Shown piece after piece: positions 30,103 through 39,295 of a stretch of 48,526 nucleotides of DNA. Location: positions 1 to 48,526 of the forward strand of contig JAITPM010000062.1 of NCBI GenBank assembly GCA_031289425.1, in the 5' to 3' direction. Source of the DNA: Fusobacteriaceae bacterium. GTDB lineage: Bacteria; Fusobacteriota; Fusobacteriia; Fusobacteriales; Fusobacteriaceae. Position 1 is the first letter of the stretch. Each line of letters opens with the position of its first letter. A program made the translations under genes and the position numbers. The notes beneath the pieces are model-generated. The model was not told where the DNA came from. It saw only the letters and a list, made by a program, of their open reading frames with translations, and made no database searches.

Positions 30103-31497
30103 ATGGGCATTTTAGTATTATTTTTAGCATTAGTATTATTCGGTGTATTAGCTTTTAAACAATTAAGCGCATTATTGTTAGCACCGATTGTAAGTATATT
30201 TGTTTTGGTATGTGCATTTTTATTAAGTGATGCTAATATACCGGCTGCAATATTAGCTGAAAGCGCATCAGCAAAACCAGGAATATTGAGTGGTTTGCAA
30301 TTGCTCTTCATGAAAGGAGCATCTGCTTATGTTAAAAATTATTTCTTAGTATTCTTTGTTGGAGCATTATTTGGTGCTGTTTATCAATTTACAGGTGCTG
30401 CTGAATCAATAGCTATTTTTATGAGTGGACTTACAAAAGATAAATATGTAGCTCCTATCATTATGTGTATCACTGGTGTATTAACATTTGGTGGGGTTAG
30501 CGGATTCGTTGTATTCTTCGTTATATACCCAATCGCACTAGAAATGTTTAAAAGAGCTAATTTATCTAGAAGACTTTTACCGGCTGCAATATCTGCCGGA
30601 ACATGGACTTGGTCAATGACTGCTCCATGGTCTCCATCTATTCAAAATGTAATTGCGATGAAATCATTGGGAACTCCAGCAGAAGCTGCGCCAATATCAT
30701 CTTTTATAACAACTGTAGTAGAATTTTTATTGATATTTGTATTCCTAGAATACAGAGCAAGAAAATTCACTAAAAGAGGCTTATTGTTTGAAGATAAGAC
30801 TTTAACAAATCAATTGACTGCAGAAGAAATGGCAGTAAGTACTAAAGGAAAAGATTTACCTTCTCCAGTGATTTCTTTTATACCAATCATATTAATATTG
30901 GGATCATTTAATGGACCAAGAAATGTTCCAGGATTCAGTATATTCAGTCAAAAAGTTGAAGCTGCTGTTATGCTAGGAGTAGTTGTTGCAGTTGCATTAA
31001 TGTATAAACGTATAGGAAATGGAGTAAAGGGATGGTTAAAGGTATTTAATAAAGGAGCTGCAGATTCAGGTGTTGCTATATTGAATACTGGTATTGTTGT
31101 TGGATTTGGTACTATTGCACAAAATACACAAGGATTTAAAGATCTAGTTGGTGGATTAGAAAAAATGTCAGTATCTCCAATGGTATTCGTAATGATAACT
31201 GTTGCTGTTTCTGCTGGTGCTTGTGGATCCGCTTCTGGTGGAATGGCAGTTGCATTTAATGCTTTGACTAGTAAGTTCTTAGAATTAGGTATTAAATTGG
31301 AATATGTACATAGAATCGGAGCAATCGCAGCAGGTACATTGGATACATTACCACATCAAGGTGCTCAAATTACTTTGTTGGGAATTTGTAAAATGACTCA
31401 TAAAGAGGCATACTATGATATTATGGTAACGCAAATTATAATACCATTTATAGCTCTTGCGGTATTTATACCACTTGCTTCTACAGGAATGATGTAA
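30103..31497 (+). CDS. gntP: GntP family permease
   Basis: A 464-residue membrane protein with about twelve to fourteen hydrophobic segments, of the gluconate:H+ symporter (GntP) family, whose members import gluconate and other small hydroxy acids. Family features include the FGGVSGFVVFFVIYP and GACGSASGGMAVAFNAL glycine-rich regions and the late HRIGAIAAGTLDTLPHQGAQITLL. Start ATG 30103 has AAGGAGGAT. Between a CoA-transferase and an acyl-CoA dehydrogenase, its likely substrate is a short hydroxy or unsaturated acid such as 3-hydroxybutyrate, rather than gluconate. That is inference from context. Confidence 0.88.
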   Translation: MGILVLFLALVLFGVLAFKQLSALLLAPIVSIFVLVCAFLLSDANIPAAILAESASAKPGILSGLQLLFMKGASAYVKNYFLVFFVGALFGAVYQFTGAAESIAIFMSGLTKDKYVAPIIMCITGVLTFGGVSGFVVFFVIYPIALEMFKRANLSRRLLPAAISAGTWTWSMTAPWSPSIQNVIAMKSLGTPAEAAPISSFITTVVEFLLIFVFLEYRARKFTKRGLLFEDKTLTNQLTAEEMAVSTKGKDLPSPVISFIPIILILGSFNGPRNVPGFSIFSQKVEAAVMLGVVVAVALMYKRIGNGVKGWLKVFNKGAADSGVAILNTGIVVGFGTIAQNTQGFKDLVGGLEKMSVSPMVFVMITVAVSAGACGSASGGMAVAFNALTSKFLELGIKLEYVHRIGAIAAGTLDTLPHQGAQITLLGICKMTHKEAYYDIMVTQIIIPFIALAVFIPLASTGMM

Positions 31498-31603
31498 AAA
31501 ATTATATACAAAGTTAAATTAATTATAATTATCTAATAGTTTATGATGATAATTAAAATATAGCAGTTTTTGAATATTAATAATTTGAAGGAGGAAAAAA
31601 AAT

Positions 31604-32758
31604 ATGGATTTTTATTTAAGCGAAGAACAATTGGCGTTACAAGCAACTGTTAGGAAGTTTGCGAAAGAAAAATTGGAACCAGGTATAATCGCAAGAGACG
31701 AAAAAGGTGAAGAAGGCGGTTATCCAGAAGAACTTTATAAAGAAATGGCAAAACTTGGATTAATAGGATTACCTTATCCAGTAGAATTTGGTGGACAAGG
31801 AAAGACTTATCTTGAATATGCTATAGCTGTAGAAGAAATATCTAAAGTCGACGCTGCTCTTGGAATTTCTTACTCTGTATCTACATCATTGTTTGGAGGT
31901 TCTATAGATAGTGGTGCTTCTCCTGAACAAAAGAAAGCTTGGTTAACACCAGTATTGACTGGAGAAACTTGGGGAGCATTCGGATTGACAGAAGCAAATG
32001 CAGGTTCTGACGCAGGTGGATGTACTCTTAAAGCTGAAAAAGACGGAGATAATTACATATTAAATGGTATGAAAGTATTTAATACTAATGGACCTTTGGC
32101 AAATAGTTATGTTATATTCGCATTGACTGAACTAGGAATTGGATCAAAAGGATTATCTGCTCTTTATGTTGAAAGAGATAAGACTCCTGGATTCACTATT
32201 GGAAAAGTAGAAAAAAAGATGGGAATTCGTACAGCTCTAGTATCTGAATTAATATTCGAAAACGCAAAAGTTCCTGTAGCTAATCTTCTTGGTGGAAAAG
32301 AAAAAGAAGGATTTAAAGTTGCTATGAAAGCTTTAGACGGAGGAAGAATAGGAGTTGCTGCTCAAGGTTTAGGAATAGCTGAAGGCGCATACGAAAAAAC
32401 TGTTGAATATTTAAAAATAAGAGAACAATTCGGAAAACCTCTATTCAAGAATCAATATATCGCATGGAAAATGGCAGAATTATCTATCGAAATAGAACAA
32501 GCAAAATATTTAGTTTACAAAGCTGCTCTTGATAAAGCAACTGGCAGACCTTATGGAGATTCTGCTGCTAGAGCAAAATTTGCTGCTACAAACGCTGCAA
32601 TGCATGTAACTACTGAAGCTGTTCAATTCTTAGGTGGAAATGGATATATGAAGGATTACCATGTAGAAAGAATGATGAGAGACGCTAAAATAACTCAAAT
32701 ATATGAAGGAACTAATGAAATGCAAAAATTAATTGTTAGTGGATCTTTGTTCCGTTAA
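31604..32758 (+). CDS. bcd: Short-chain acyl-CoA dehydrogenase (butyryl-CoA dehydrogenase-like)
   Basis: A 384-residue FAD enzyme that reduces crotonyl-CoA to butyryl-CoA in the fermentative direction. FAD and CoA motifs are present (FGLTEANAGSDAGG, then GGRIGVAAQGLGIAEGA). The catalytic base is in IYEGTNEMQ near the C terminus, and the QFLGGNGYMKDYHVERMMRDAK block is intact. Start ATG 31604 has GAAGGAGGAA. It closes the crt-pct-gntP group and is followed by a 14-bp terminator. The electron-transfer flavoprotein genes etfAB that partner with Bcd are absent from the window. Confidence 0.92.
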   Translation: MDFYLSEEQLALQATVRKFAKEKLEPGIIARDEKGEEGGYPEELYKEMAKLGLIGLPYPVEFGGQGKTYLEYAIAVEEISKVDAALGISYSVSTSLFGGSIDSGASPEQKKAWLTPVLTGETWGAFGLTEANAGSDAGGCTLKAEKDGDNYILNGMKVFNTNGPLANSYVIFALTELGIGSKGLSALYVERDKTPGFTIGKVEKKMGIRTALVSELIFENAKVPVANLLGGKEKEGFKVAMKALDGGRIGVAAQGLGIAEGAYEKTVEYLKIREQFGKPLFKNQYIAWKMAELSIEIEQAKYLVYKAALDKATGRPYGDSAARAKFAATNAAMHVTTEAVQFLGGNGYMKDYHVERMMRDAKITQIYEGTNEMQKLIVSGSLFR

Positions 32759-32791
32759 AACTCATTATTAATATTATCAAAAAATAAAAAT

Positions 32792-32833
32792 TGTTTCTGG
32801 ATGATTGGATTATCATCCGGAAACAGTTTTTTT
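32792..32833 (+). terminator. Rho-independent terminator of the crt-pct-gntP-bcd operon
   Basis: TGTTTCTGGATGAT (32792-32805) pairs with ATCATCCGGAAACA (32812-32825) across a 6-base loop, with one T-G pair, followed by seven T. Confidence 0.92.
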
Positions 32834-32872
32834 AATTTATAAAAAAATTTATTATGAAATTTCTATATTTAT

Positions 32873-32901
32873 TTGCCAATTACAAATATATGTGCTAAAA
32901 T
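32873..32901 (+). promoter_or_regulatory. Promoter of ychF
   Basis: TTGCCA (32873-32878), a 17-base spacer and TAAAAT (32896-32901). The start codon is at 32936. Confidence 0.6.
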
Positions 32902-32935
32902 TTTATATAATAATCTTTTAGGAGGGAATTGTAAA

Positions 32936-34033
32936 ATGATAGGTATAGGAATAGTGGGATTACCAAATGTTGGGAAATCTACTTTATTTAATGCCATAAC
33001 AAAAGCTGGTGCAGCAGAAGCTGCCAATTATCCTTTTTGTACGATAGAACCAAATATAGGGATGGTCACAGTACCTGATGAGAGATTGGATATAATATCA
33101 AAAATTGTAAATCCACAAAAAACGATATATGCAACAATAGAATTTGTAGATATTGCAGGACTTGTAAAAGGAGCTTCTAAAGGAGAAGGACTAGGAAATA
33201 AATTTTTATCCAATATTCGCTCTACAGCTGCTATTTGCCAGGTAGTGAGATGTTTCGATGACGATAACATAATCCATGTAAATGAAACGGTGGATCCTTT
33301 GAGAGATATCGAAACGATAAATACAGAACTTGTTTTTGCGGATCTGGAAACAATTGAAAAAGCAATTGATAAACATAAAAAACTAGCTGCCAATAAAAAT
33401 AAAGAATCTATGGAACTTATGCCTGTTTTGGAAAAATGTAAAAAACATTTGGAAGAGTTTAAATTATTAAAAACATTAGAATTTAATGATAATGAATTAT
33501 CTTTAATCAAAACGTATCAATTTCTTACTGTAAAACCGATTATTTTCGCCGCTAATGTATCAGAAGAAGACTTGGCGACAGGAAATAGCTATGTAGATAA
33601 AATAAAGGAATATGCCACGATTATTGACGCAGACGTGATATTGATATCTGCAAAAGTAGAGGAAGAATTACAAGAAATAGAAGATGATGTAGAGAAAAAA
33701 GAGTACTTAGAAAGTTTGGGAGTAAAAGAAGCCGGATTGAATAGATTGATAAAATCAGGATTTAAACTTTTGGGACTTCAAAGTTATTTTACTGCCGGGC
33801 CAAAAGAAGTGAGAGCTTGGACAATAAAAATAGGAGATACAGCTCCCAGAGCTGCGGGAGAAATACATAGTGATTTTGAGAAAGGATTTATAAGAGCTAA
33901 GGTAGTAGATTATGATGATTTTATAAAATATAAAGGTTGGAAAGGCGCTCAAGAAGCAGGATTATTGAGATTAGAAGGAAAAGAGTATATAGTAAAAGAT
34001 GGGAATCTGATGGAATTTTTATTTAATGTATAG
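32936..34033 (+). CDS. ychF: Redox-regulated ATPase YchF (Obg-like)
   Basis: A 365-residue P-loop protein of the Obg superfamily, universally conserved and ribosome associated, that prefers ATP to GTP. The P-loop is GLPNVGKSTLFNAIT near residues 8-21, with EFVDIAGLVKGASKGEGLGNKFL as the G3 and switch II region, and the C-terminal TGS-like YFTAGPKEVRAWTIKIG domain. Start ATG 32936 follows TTAGGAGGGAA; an upstream ATG at 32873 precedes the ribosome site and overlaps the promoter, so it is not used. It is a single-gene unit. Confidence 0.96.
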   Translation: MIGIGIVGLPNVGKSTLFNAITKAGAAEAANYPFCTIEPNIGMVTVPDERLDIISKIVNPQKTIYATIEFVDIAGLVKGASKGEGLGNKFLSNIRSTAAICQVVRCFDDDNIIHVNETVDPLRDIETINTELVFADLETIEKAIDKHKKLAANKNKESMELMPVLEKCKKHLEEFKLLKTLEFNDNELSLIKTYQFLTVKPIIFAANVSEEDLATGNSYVDKIKEYATIIDADVILISAKVEEELQEIEDDVEKKEYLESLGVKEAGLNRLIKSGFKLLGLQSYFTAGPKEVRAWTIKIGDTAPRAAGEIHSDFEKGFIRAKVVDYDDFIKYKGWKGAQEAGLLRLEGKEYIVKDGNLMEFLFNV

Positions 34034-34116
34034 TGTATAATTATTAAATGAATCATGGTCATTTATTGCCTTTGAATTCATAACTAAAAAATATGGAACA
34101 AAGAAATAAATTATCC

Positions 34117-34145
34117 TTGACAATATGCAAAAAAATAAGTAAAAT
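34117..34145 (+). promoter_or_regulatory. Promoter of rpmF and the fab genes
   Basis: A perfect TTGACA (34117-34122), a 17-base spacer and TAAAAT (34140-34145). It is about 90 bases upstream of rpmF. Confidence 0.7.
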
Positions 34146-34236
34146 ATCATGGTGACATTTAAAATTATTTAAATTAGTTTTTGTTATAAATAGTTATAGA
34201 TAATATCAAAGGAAATGGAATGTAGGAGGGACGAAA

Positions 34237-34419
34237 ATGGCAGTACCTAAGAAGAAAACTTCTAAAGCTAAAAAAAATATGAGAAGATCTCATCATGCTA
34301 TAAGTGCAACTAGCATATCTGTATGTGAAAAATGTGGAGCACCTAAGAGATCACATAGAGTATGTTTGTCTTGCGGAGATTATAACGGTAGGGAAGTTTT
34401 AAAAGGACAAGCAGAATAA
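34237..34419 (+). CDS. rpmF: 50S ribosomal protein L32
   Basis: A 60-residue basic ribosomal protein of the zinc-binding type. It begins [20 protein letters not shown] and has four cysteines in [18 protein letters not shown] for zinc. Start ATG 34237 has GTAGGAGGGAC. It precedes the fatty-acid gene cluster, the usual rpmF-plsX-fabH linkage in many bacteria. A short hairpin with four T (34436-34463) separates it from plsX, so readthrough may be partial. Confidence 0.97.
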   Translation: MAVPKKKTSKAKKNMRRSHHAISATSISVCEKCGAPKRSHRVCLSCGDYNGREVLKGQAE

Positions 34420-34435
34420 CTTATGATTATTAGGG

Positions 34436-34463
34436 GAGACAAGACATAAGTCTTGCCTCTTTT
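34436..34463 (+). terminator. Terminator-like hairpin between rpmF and plsX
   Basis: GAGACAAGAC (34436-34445) pairs with GTCTTGCCTC (34450-34459), one A-C mismatch, 4-base loop, then T34460-34463. It may damp transcription into plsX. Confidence 0.65.
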
Positions 34464-34560
34464 AACATGTAGTATCGTTGGAAAAATATTATAAATACAA
34501 TAATATTCAAAAATATTAGTAAAATAATTATATTTACCGGAATTTATCAGGGAGGATACA

Positions 34561-35589
34561 ATGAAAATAGCATTAGATGCCATGGGAGGAGACACGGCAC
34601 CCTTTGAACCGATAAAAGGAGCTATTAGGTCTCTAGAAATCATTTCTGATTTAAAGATTGTATTAGTTGGTAAAAAAGAAATGATAGAAGCAGAACTTTC
34701 AAAATATGCCTATGAACGAGGCAGAATAGAGATAGTTGATGCAAGGGAAGTAATAAGCATGGATGATGAGCCTATAAATGCTGTTAAGGTCAAGAAAGAT
34801 TCATCTATGAATATGGCATTGGGGTTGGTAAAAGAAGGAGTTGTGGATGCTTGCGTATCAGCAGGAAATACTGGAGCTCTGATTACAGCCAGCCAGTTGA
34901 AGTTAAAAAGAATAAAGGGTGTATTAAGACCGGCGATAGCAGCTACGTTTCCTCATAAAAAGATGGGACATATGGTTGTTTTGGATGTCGGAGCCACAGC
35001 CGATTGTAAGGCTGAATTTTTGAATCAATTTGCTATTATGGGATCCAAATACATGGAAATTTTATTTGGAATAAAAAACCCTAAAGTCGGACTTTTAAAT
35101 ATTGGTTCGGAAAAGGGAAAAGGCAATGAATTGACTAGAGAAACTTATGATTTATTGATTGAAAATAAAAAAATTAATTTTCATGGAAATATTGAGAGTT
35201 CGGAATTTTTTAATGGTGAAATGGATGTAATAGTCACTGATGGATTCACTGGAAATATGGTATTGAAAACTTCAGAGGGCATCGCAAAATTTATAAGCGG
35301 TCTCTTGATGGAAGAAATAAAAAATAGTATTTTGGGTAAAATAGGCGCATTTTTACTTATGCCGATATTTAGAAAATTAAAAGCAAAAGTTGATTCATCT
35401 GAATATGGTGGGGCGATGTTCTTGGGATTAAATGGATTATCAATAAAAGCTCATGGAAATTCTGATTTTAATGGAATAAAGAATGCTATAAAGGTCGCAC
35501 ATAAATTTGCTGAAATGAAATTTATAGAAGAATTGAGGAAAGCAATTGATATAGAAAAAAATGACAAAGTATCTCAGGAGGAAGAATGA
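34561..35589 (+). CDS. plsX: Phosphate acyltransferase PlsX
   Basis: A 342-residue enzyme that transfers acyl groups from acyl-ACP to phosphate, giving acyl-phosphate for phospholipid synthesis. The N-terminal MKIALDAMGGDTAPFEP signature is complete. VDACVSAGNTGALITASQLKLKRIKGVLRPAIAA is split here as SAGNTGALI and LRPAIAATFP. VTDGFTGNMVLKTSEG follows. Start ATG 34561 has CAGGGAGGAT. Its TGA overlaps the ATG of fabH by four bases, so the two are coupled. It sits in the usual place between rpmF and fabH. Confidence 0.97.
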   Translation: MKIALDAMGGDTAPFEPIKGAIRSLEIISDLKIVLVGKKEMIEAELSKYAYERGRIEIVDAREVISMDDEPINAVKVKKDSSMNMALGLVKEGVVDACVSAGNTGALITASQLKLKRIKGVLRPAIAATFPHKKMGHMVVLDVGATADCKAEFLNQFAIMGSKYMEILFGIKNPKVGLLNIGSEKGKGNELTRETYDLLIENKKINFHGNIESSEFFNGEMDVIVTDGFTGNMVLKTSEGIAKFISGLLMEEIKNSILGKIGAFLLMPIFRKLKAKVDSSEYGGAMFLGLNGLSIKAHGNSDFNGIKNAIKVAHKFAEMKFIEELRKAIDIEKNDKVSQEEE

Positions 35590-36578
35590 AATTGAAAAGC
35601 GTAGGAATAATTGGGATTGGTTATTATGTGCCAGAAAAGATAATGACAAATGCTGATTTCGAAAAAATAGTCGACACATCTGATGAATGGATAAAAACAA
35701 TGACAGGGATAGAAGAAAGGCACTATATAGCAGAAGATAAGGCCACTTCAGATTTGTGTACTGAAGCCGCTAAAAAAGCATTGGAAAATGCCAATTTGAA
35801 AATAGATGATATCAATTTAATAATAGTTTCTACTGTTACTCCGGATTATTTGGCTCAAAGTGCTTCATGTATAGTACAAAAAAAACTTGGGGTAAAAGAA
35901 ATTCCTGCTTTCGATATAAGTGCCGGATGTTCAGGATTAGTGTATTCTCTAACTGTTGCCAAGGGACTTATACAAAGTGGAACTTATGATAAAATATTAG
36001 TAATAGGTGGAGAAGTACTGTCAAAGGTCACTAATATGCAAGATAGAGGTACTTGTGTGTTGTTTGGAGATGGAGCGGCAGCTATGGTTGTATCAGAAGT
36101 GGAAGAAGGATATGGAATACTCTCATCTTATATAGGAGCTGAAGGGGAAGATGACCATATACTTAGTATTCCGGCTGGAGGTTCAAAAAAACCTAACACA
36201 GTAGAAACAATAAACAATAGAGAAAATTTTGTACAAATGAATGGACCGGAAGTATTCAAGTTCGCTGTGCAAGCTTTCCCAAGAGCTACTAAGAAAGCTG
36301 TAGAATTGGCAGGACTAAAGATAGCGGATATAAATCTTTTGATACCGCATCAAGCAAATATAAGAATAATAGAATCTGCAATGAAAAGGCTTCGTATTCC
36401 ATCTGAAAAAGTATTTATTAATATTCAAAAATATGGAAATACATCTTCGGCTTCTACAGGAATCGCAATGGGAGAAGCATTAGCAGATGGAAAAATAAAA
36501 AAAGGTGATGTAGTAGTATTGACTGCCTTTGGATCAGGGTTAACTTATGGCTCAGTAGTATTGAAATGGGCTTATTAA
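35586..36578 (+). CDS. fabH: 3-Oxoacyl-ACP synthase III (FabH)
   Basis: A 330-residue condensing enzyme that starts fatty acid synthesis from acetyl-CoA or branched starters and malonyl-ACP. The active site triad is visible: Cys in DISAGCSGLVYSL, His in IPHQANIRI and Asn in YGNTSSAS. GDGAAAMVVS is the usual glycine loop. It starts inside the plsX stop (ATGA). It precedes fabD by 34 bases. No fabG gene is present anywhere in this cluster. Confidence 0.97.
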   Translation: MKLKSVGIIGIGYYVPEKIMTNADFEKIVDTSDEWIKTMTGIEERHYIAEDKATSDLCTEAAKKALENANLKIDDINLIIVSTVTPDYLAQSASCIVQKKLGVKEIPAFDISAGCSGLVYSLTVAKGLIQSGTYDKILVIGGEVLSKVTNMQDRGTCVLFGDGAAAMVVSEVEEGYGILSSYIGAEGEDDHILSIPAGGSKKPNTVETINNRENFVQMNGPEVFKFAVQAFPRATKKAVELAGLKIADINLLIPHQANIRIIESAMKRLRIPSEKVFINIQKYGNTSSASTGIAMGEALADGKIKKGDVVVLTAFGSGLTYGSVVLKWAY

Positions 36579-36612
36579 AAAATGATTATAGAATGTTTTA
36601 AATGGAGGAAAT

Positions 36613-37530
36613 ATGTCTAAGATAGCTTTTGTTTTTCCGGGACAGGGAGCCCAATATGTGGGAATGGGCAAAGAGCTTTATGAAAATAATGATATAGCTA
36701 AAAAAGAATTTGATAATATATTCAGTAAATTGGATTTTGACCTTAAAAGTATTATGTTTAATGGTCCTGAAGAAGAGTTGAAATTAACTAAAAATACGCA
36801 ACCCGCCATAGTCTCAATGTGTTTGGTACTTACAAAATTATTAAACGACAAAGGTATCCATGCAGATTACGTAGCAGGGCATTCTGTGGGGGAATATGCT
36901 GCTTTCGGAGCTTCAGGTTCTTTGTCATATGATGAATGTGTAAAAATCACAGCAGCAAGAGGATATTTTATGAATGAAATATCTCAAAAAGTAGATGGTG
37001 GAATGGCTGCTGTATTGGGTATGGATGCTTCTAAAATAATAGAAGTATTAGAAAATGTGAAAAACGGAATTGTAGAGGCAGTAAATTTTAATGAACCTAA
37101 CCAAACTGTAATAGCCGGTGAAAATAAAGCGATAGAAGAAGCATGTGTATTATTAAAAGAGGCAGGAGCAAAAAGAGCAATGAAACTAGTCGTTTCTGGA
37201 CCTTTTCATTCATCACTTATGAAGGAAGCAGGAGAAAAATTAAAAAAAGAAGCAGAAAATTATAATTTTAAAATTACAGATATAAAAATAATTTCTAATA
37301 CCAAAGCTGAAATATTAAATACAGTGGAAGATATTAAAAATGAAATCTACACTCAAAGTTTTGGACCTGTAAAATGGGTGGATACTATAAAGAAATTAAA
37401 GGAATTAGGCGTAACAAAGATATATGAAATCGGCCCTGGTAAAATACTCTCAGGTCTTATTAAAAAGATTGATAAAGAAATTCAAATAAAAAATCTAGAA
37501 AAACTTGATGATTTTCTAAATATAGAGTAA
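36613..37530 (+). CDS. fabD: Malonyl-CoA:ACP transacylase
   Basis: A 305-residue enzyme that loads malonyl units onto acyl carrier protein. The N-terminal FVFPGQGAQYVGMGKELYE block, the catalytic serine in AGHSVGEYAA, the histidine in SGPFHSSLM and NTKAEI are all seen. Start ATG 36613 has ATGGAGGAAAT. It lies between fabH and acpP, 98 bases before the latter. Confidence 0.97.
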   Translation: MSKIAFVFPGQGAQYVGMGKELYENNDIAKKEFDNIFSKLDFDLKSIMFNGPEEELKLTKNTQPAIVSMCLVLTKLLNDKGIHADYVAGHSVGEYAAFGASGSLSYDECVKITAARGYFMNEISQKVDGGMAAVLGMDASKIIEVLENVKNGIVEAVNFNEPNQTVIAGENKAIEEACVLLKEAGAKRAMKLVVSGPFHSSLMKEAGEKLKKEAENYNFKITDIKIISNTKAEILNTVEDIKNEIYTQSFGPVKWVDTIKKLKELGVTKIYEIGPGKILSGLIKKIDKEIQIKNLEKLDDFLNIE

Positions 37531-37627
37531 AATATGAGCATGATATAATATGTGTTTAGAAGTAAGTAAAAATTGCAAATCTATAAAATTTAAAATAGAT
37601 AAATAAGTTATTTTTTAAGGAGGAAGT

Positions 37628-37852
37628 ATGTTAAATAAAATTAAAGAAATAGTAGTAGAACAATTAGGTGTAGAAGCAGATCAAGTTACGCCAGAAGCTA
37701 ATTTTGTGGATGACTTAGGAGCAGATTCTCTTGATACAGTAGAATTAGTAATGGCTTTTGAAGAAGAATTTGATGTAGAAATTCCTGATACAGAAGCAGA
37801 AAAAATTAAAACTGTAAATGATGTATTAGTTTACATTGAAGCTCACAAATAA
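37628..37852 (+). CDS. acpP: Acyl carrier protein
   Basis: A 74-residue acidic carrier of growing acyl chains. The 4'-phosphopantetheine serine is in the conserved [13 protein letters not shown] helix start. [13 protein letters not shown] is the usual helix III entry. Start ATG 37628 has AAGGAGGAAGT. It is followed by a 9-bp hairpin, and fabF comes next after 122 bases. Confidence 0.98.
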   Translation: MLNKIKEIVVEQLGVEADQVTPEANFVDDLGADSLDTVELVMAFEEEFDVEIPDTEAEKIKTVNDVLVYIEAHK

Positions 37853-37862
37853 TTAAAAAATT

Positions 37863-37887
37863 ACGGGGTATCAACTAAATACCCCGT
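37863..37887 (+). terminator. Hairpin between acpP and fabF
   Basis: ACGGGGTAT (37863-37871) pairs with ATACCCCGT (37879-37887) around a 7-base loop. The following TAATTG is not a good T run, so it may only slow transcription or stabilise acpP mRNA. Confidence 0.6.
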
Positions 37888-37974
37888 TAATTGTAAATAT
37901 TAATGAATTTATATAGATAAAATTAAAAAAATTGAAAATTATTATTTAATTAGAGATTTAAAGAGGTGATTGTT

Positions 37975-39210
37975 TTGAAAAGAGTTGTAATTACAGGCGT
38001 AAGTCTCATAACTGCTTTAGGAATAGGATTAAAAGAAAGTTGGGAAAAAATAATAGCAGGAGAAACTGGAGTTGGATTATTAGAATCCTATGATACTACT
38101 GATTTGCCGGTAAAAATAGCGGCAGAAGTTAAAAATTTTGTACCAACAGATTTCGGAATAGAAAAAAAAGAAGTAAAAAAATTAGCAAGATATGCTCAAT
38201 TCGCCATAGCCGGAGCAAAACTGGCTCTAGAAGATGCCAACTATATTATAGATGAATCAAATGCCAATGATGTAGGTGTTATTGTATCATCTGGAATTGG
38301 AGGAATGGAAGTATTTGAAGAGCAATATGGAAACATGATTGAAAAAAGTGTAAGACGAATTTCTCCTTTTACAATACCTGGAATGATAGCAAATATGGGC
38401 TCAGGTAATATAGCCATTTATTATGGTGCAAAAGGACCGAATAAATGTATAGTCACTGCTTGTGCAGCTGGGACTCACTCTATCGGAGATGCTTATGAGC
38501 TTATAAAATACGGAAAGGCAAAGGCAATGATTGCCGGAGGAGCTGAAGGTTCTATAACAAAATTTGCAATTAATGCTTTTTCTAACATGAAAGCGGTATC
38601 TACAAGAAATGACGAACCGCATAGAGCTTCGAGACCATTTTCGATTGACAGAGATGGGTTTGTAATGGGAGAGGGAGCAGGAATAATGATACTGGAAGAA
38701 TTGGAAACTGCTAAAGCCAGAGGAGCAAAAATTTATGCAGAAGTAATAGGTTACGGGTTGACATCAGATGCTTATCATATCACTGCACCAGCAGTAGATG
38801 GAGCAGTCAGAGCAATGAAAATGGCATTGGATGATGCAAACATAAAACCAGAGGACGTAGATTATATAAATGCTCACGGAACTTCGACTTCTATCAATGA
38901 TAAAAATGAAACTGAGGCTATAAAAGAAGTGTTCGGAGAACACGCCAAAACTTTACTGGTTTCTTCTACAAAAGGTGCAACGGGGCATGGACTTGGGGCT
39001 GCCGGTGGAATGGAAGGAGTCATAATTGCTAAAGCATTAGAAGAGGGGATTATACCTCCTACGATCAATTATGATAATCCTGACCCTGAATGCGACCTAA
39101 ACTATGTACCAAATAAAGCTATAAAAAAAGATATAAATATAGCAATATCGAATTCTTTTGGATTTGGTGGACATAATGCAGTTATTGTTATGAAAAAATA
39201 CAAAGATTAA
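37975..39210 (+). CDS. fabF: 3-Oxoacyl-ACP synthase II (FabF)
   Basis: A 411-residue elongating condensing enzyme. The catalytic cysteine is in VTACAAGTHSIGDA, the two histidines are in NAHGTSTSINDK and GATGHGLGAAGG, and NSFGFGGHNA ends the chain. TTG 37975 is preferred to the GTG at 37966: AGAGGTG is the ribosome site, six bases before TTG, and a KRVVITG N terminus is normal for FabF. A terminator follows at 39232-39262. Confidence 0.97.
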   Translation: MKRVVITGVSLITALGIGLKESWEKIIAGETGVGLLESYDTTDLPVKIAAEVKNFVPTDFGIEKKEVKKLARYAQFAIAGAKLALEDANYIIDESNANDVGVIVSSGIGGMEVFEEQYGNMIEKSVRRISPFTIPGMIANMGSGNIAIYYGAKGPNKCIVTACAAGTHSIGDAYELIKYGKAKAMIAGGAEGSITKFAINAFSNMKAVSTRNDEPHRASRPFSIDRDGFVMGEGAGIMILEELETAKARGAKIYAEVIGYGLTSDAYHITAPAVDGAVRAMKMALDDANIKPEDVDYINAHGTSTSINDKNETEAIKEVFGEHAKTLLVSSTKGATGHGLGAAGGMEGVIIAKALEEGIIPPTINYDNPDPECDLNYVPNKAIKKDINIAISNSFGFGGHNAVIVMKKYKD

Positions 39211-39231
39211 CAATATAAATTGTAGTTTTTT

Positions 39232-39262
39232 AAATCCCATGTGGTGGAGTTGCATGGGATTT
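39232..39262 (+). terminator. Rho-independent terminator of the fab cluster
   Basis: AAATCCCATG (39232-39241) pairs with CATGGGATTT (39253-39262) around an 11-base loop, followed by ATTCT. Its stem core matches the glyA terminator. Confidence 0.8.
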
Positions 39263-39295
39263 ATTCTATAATTTTTACGTAAAAAAGGAGATACG

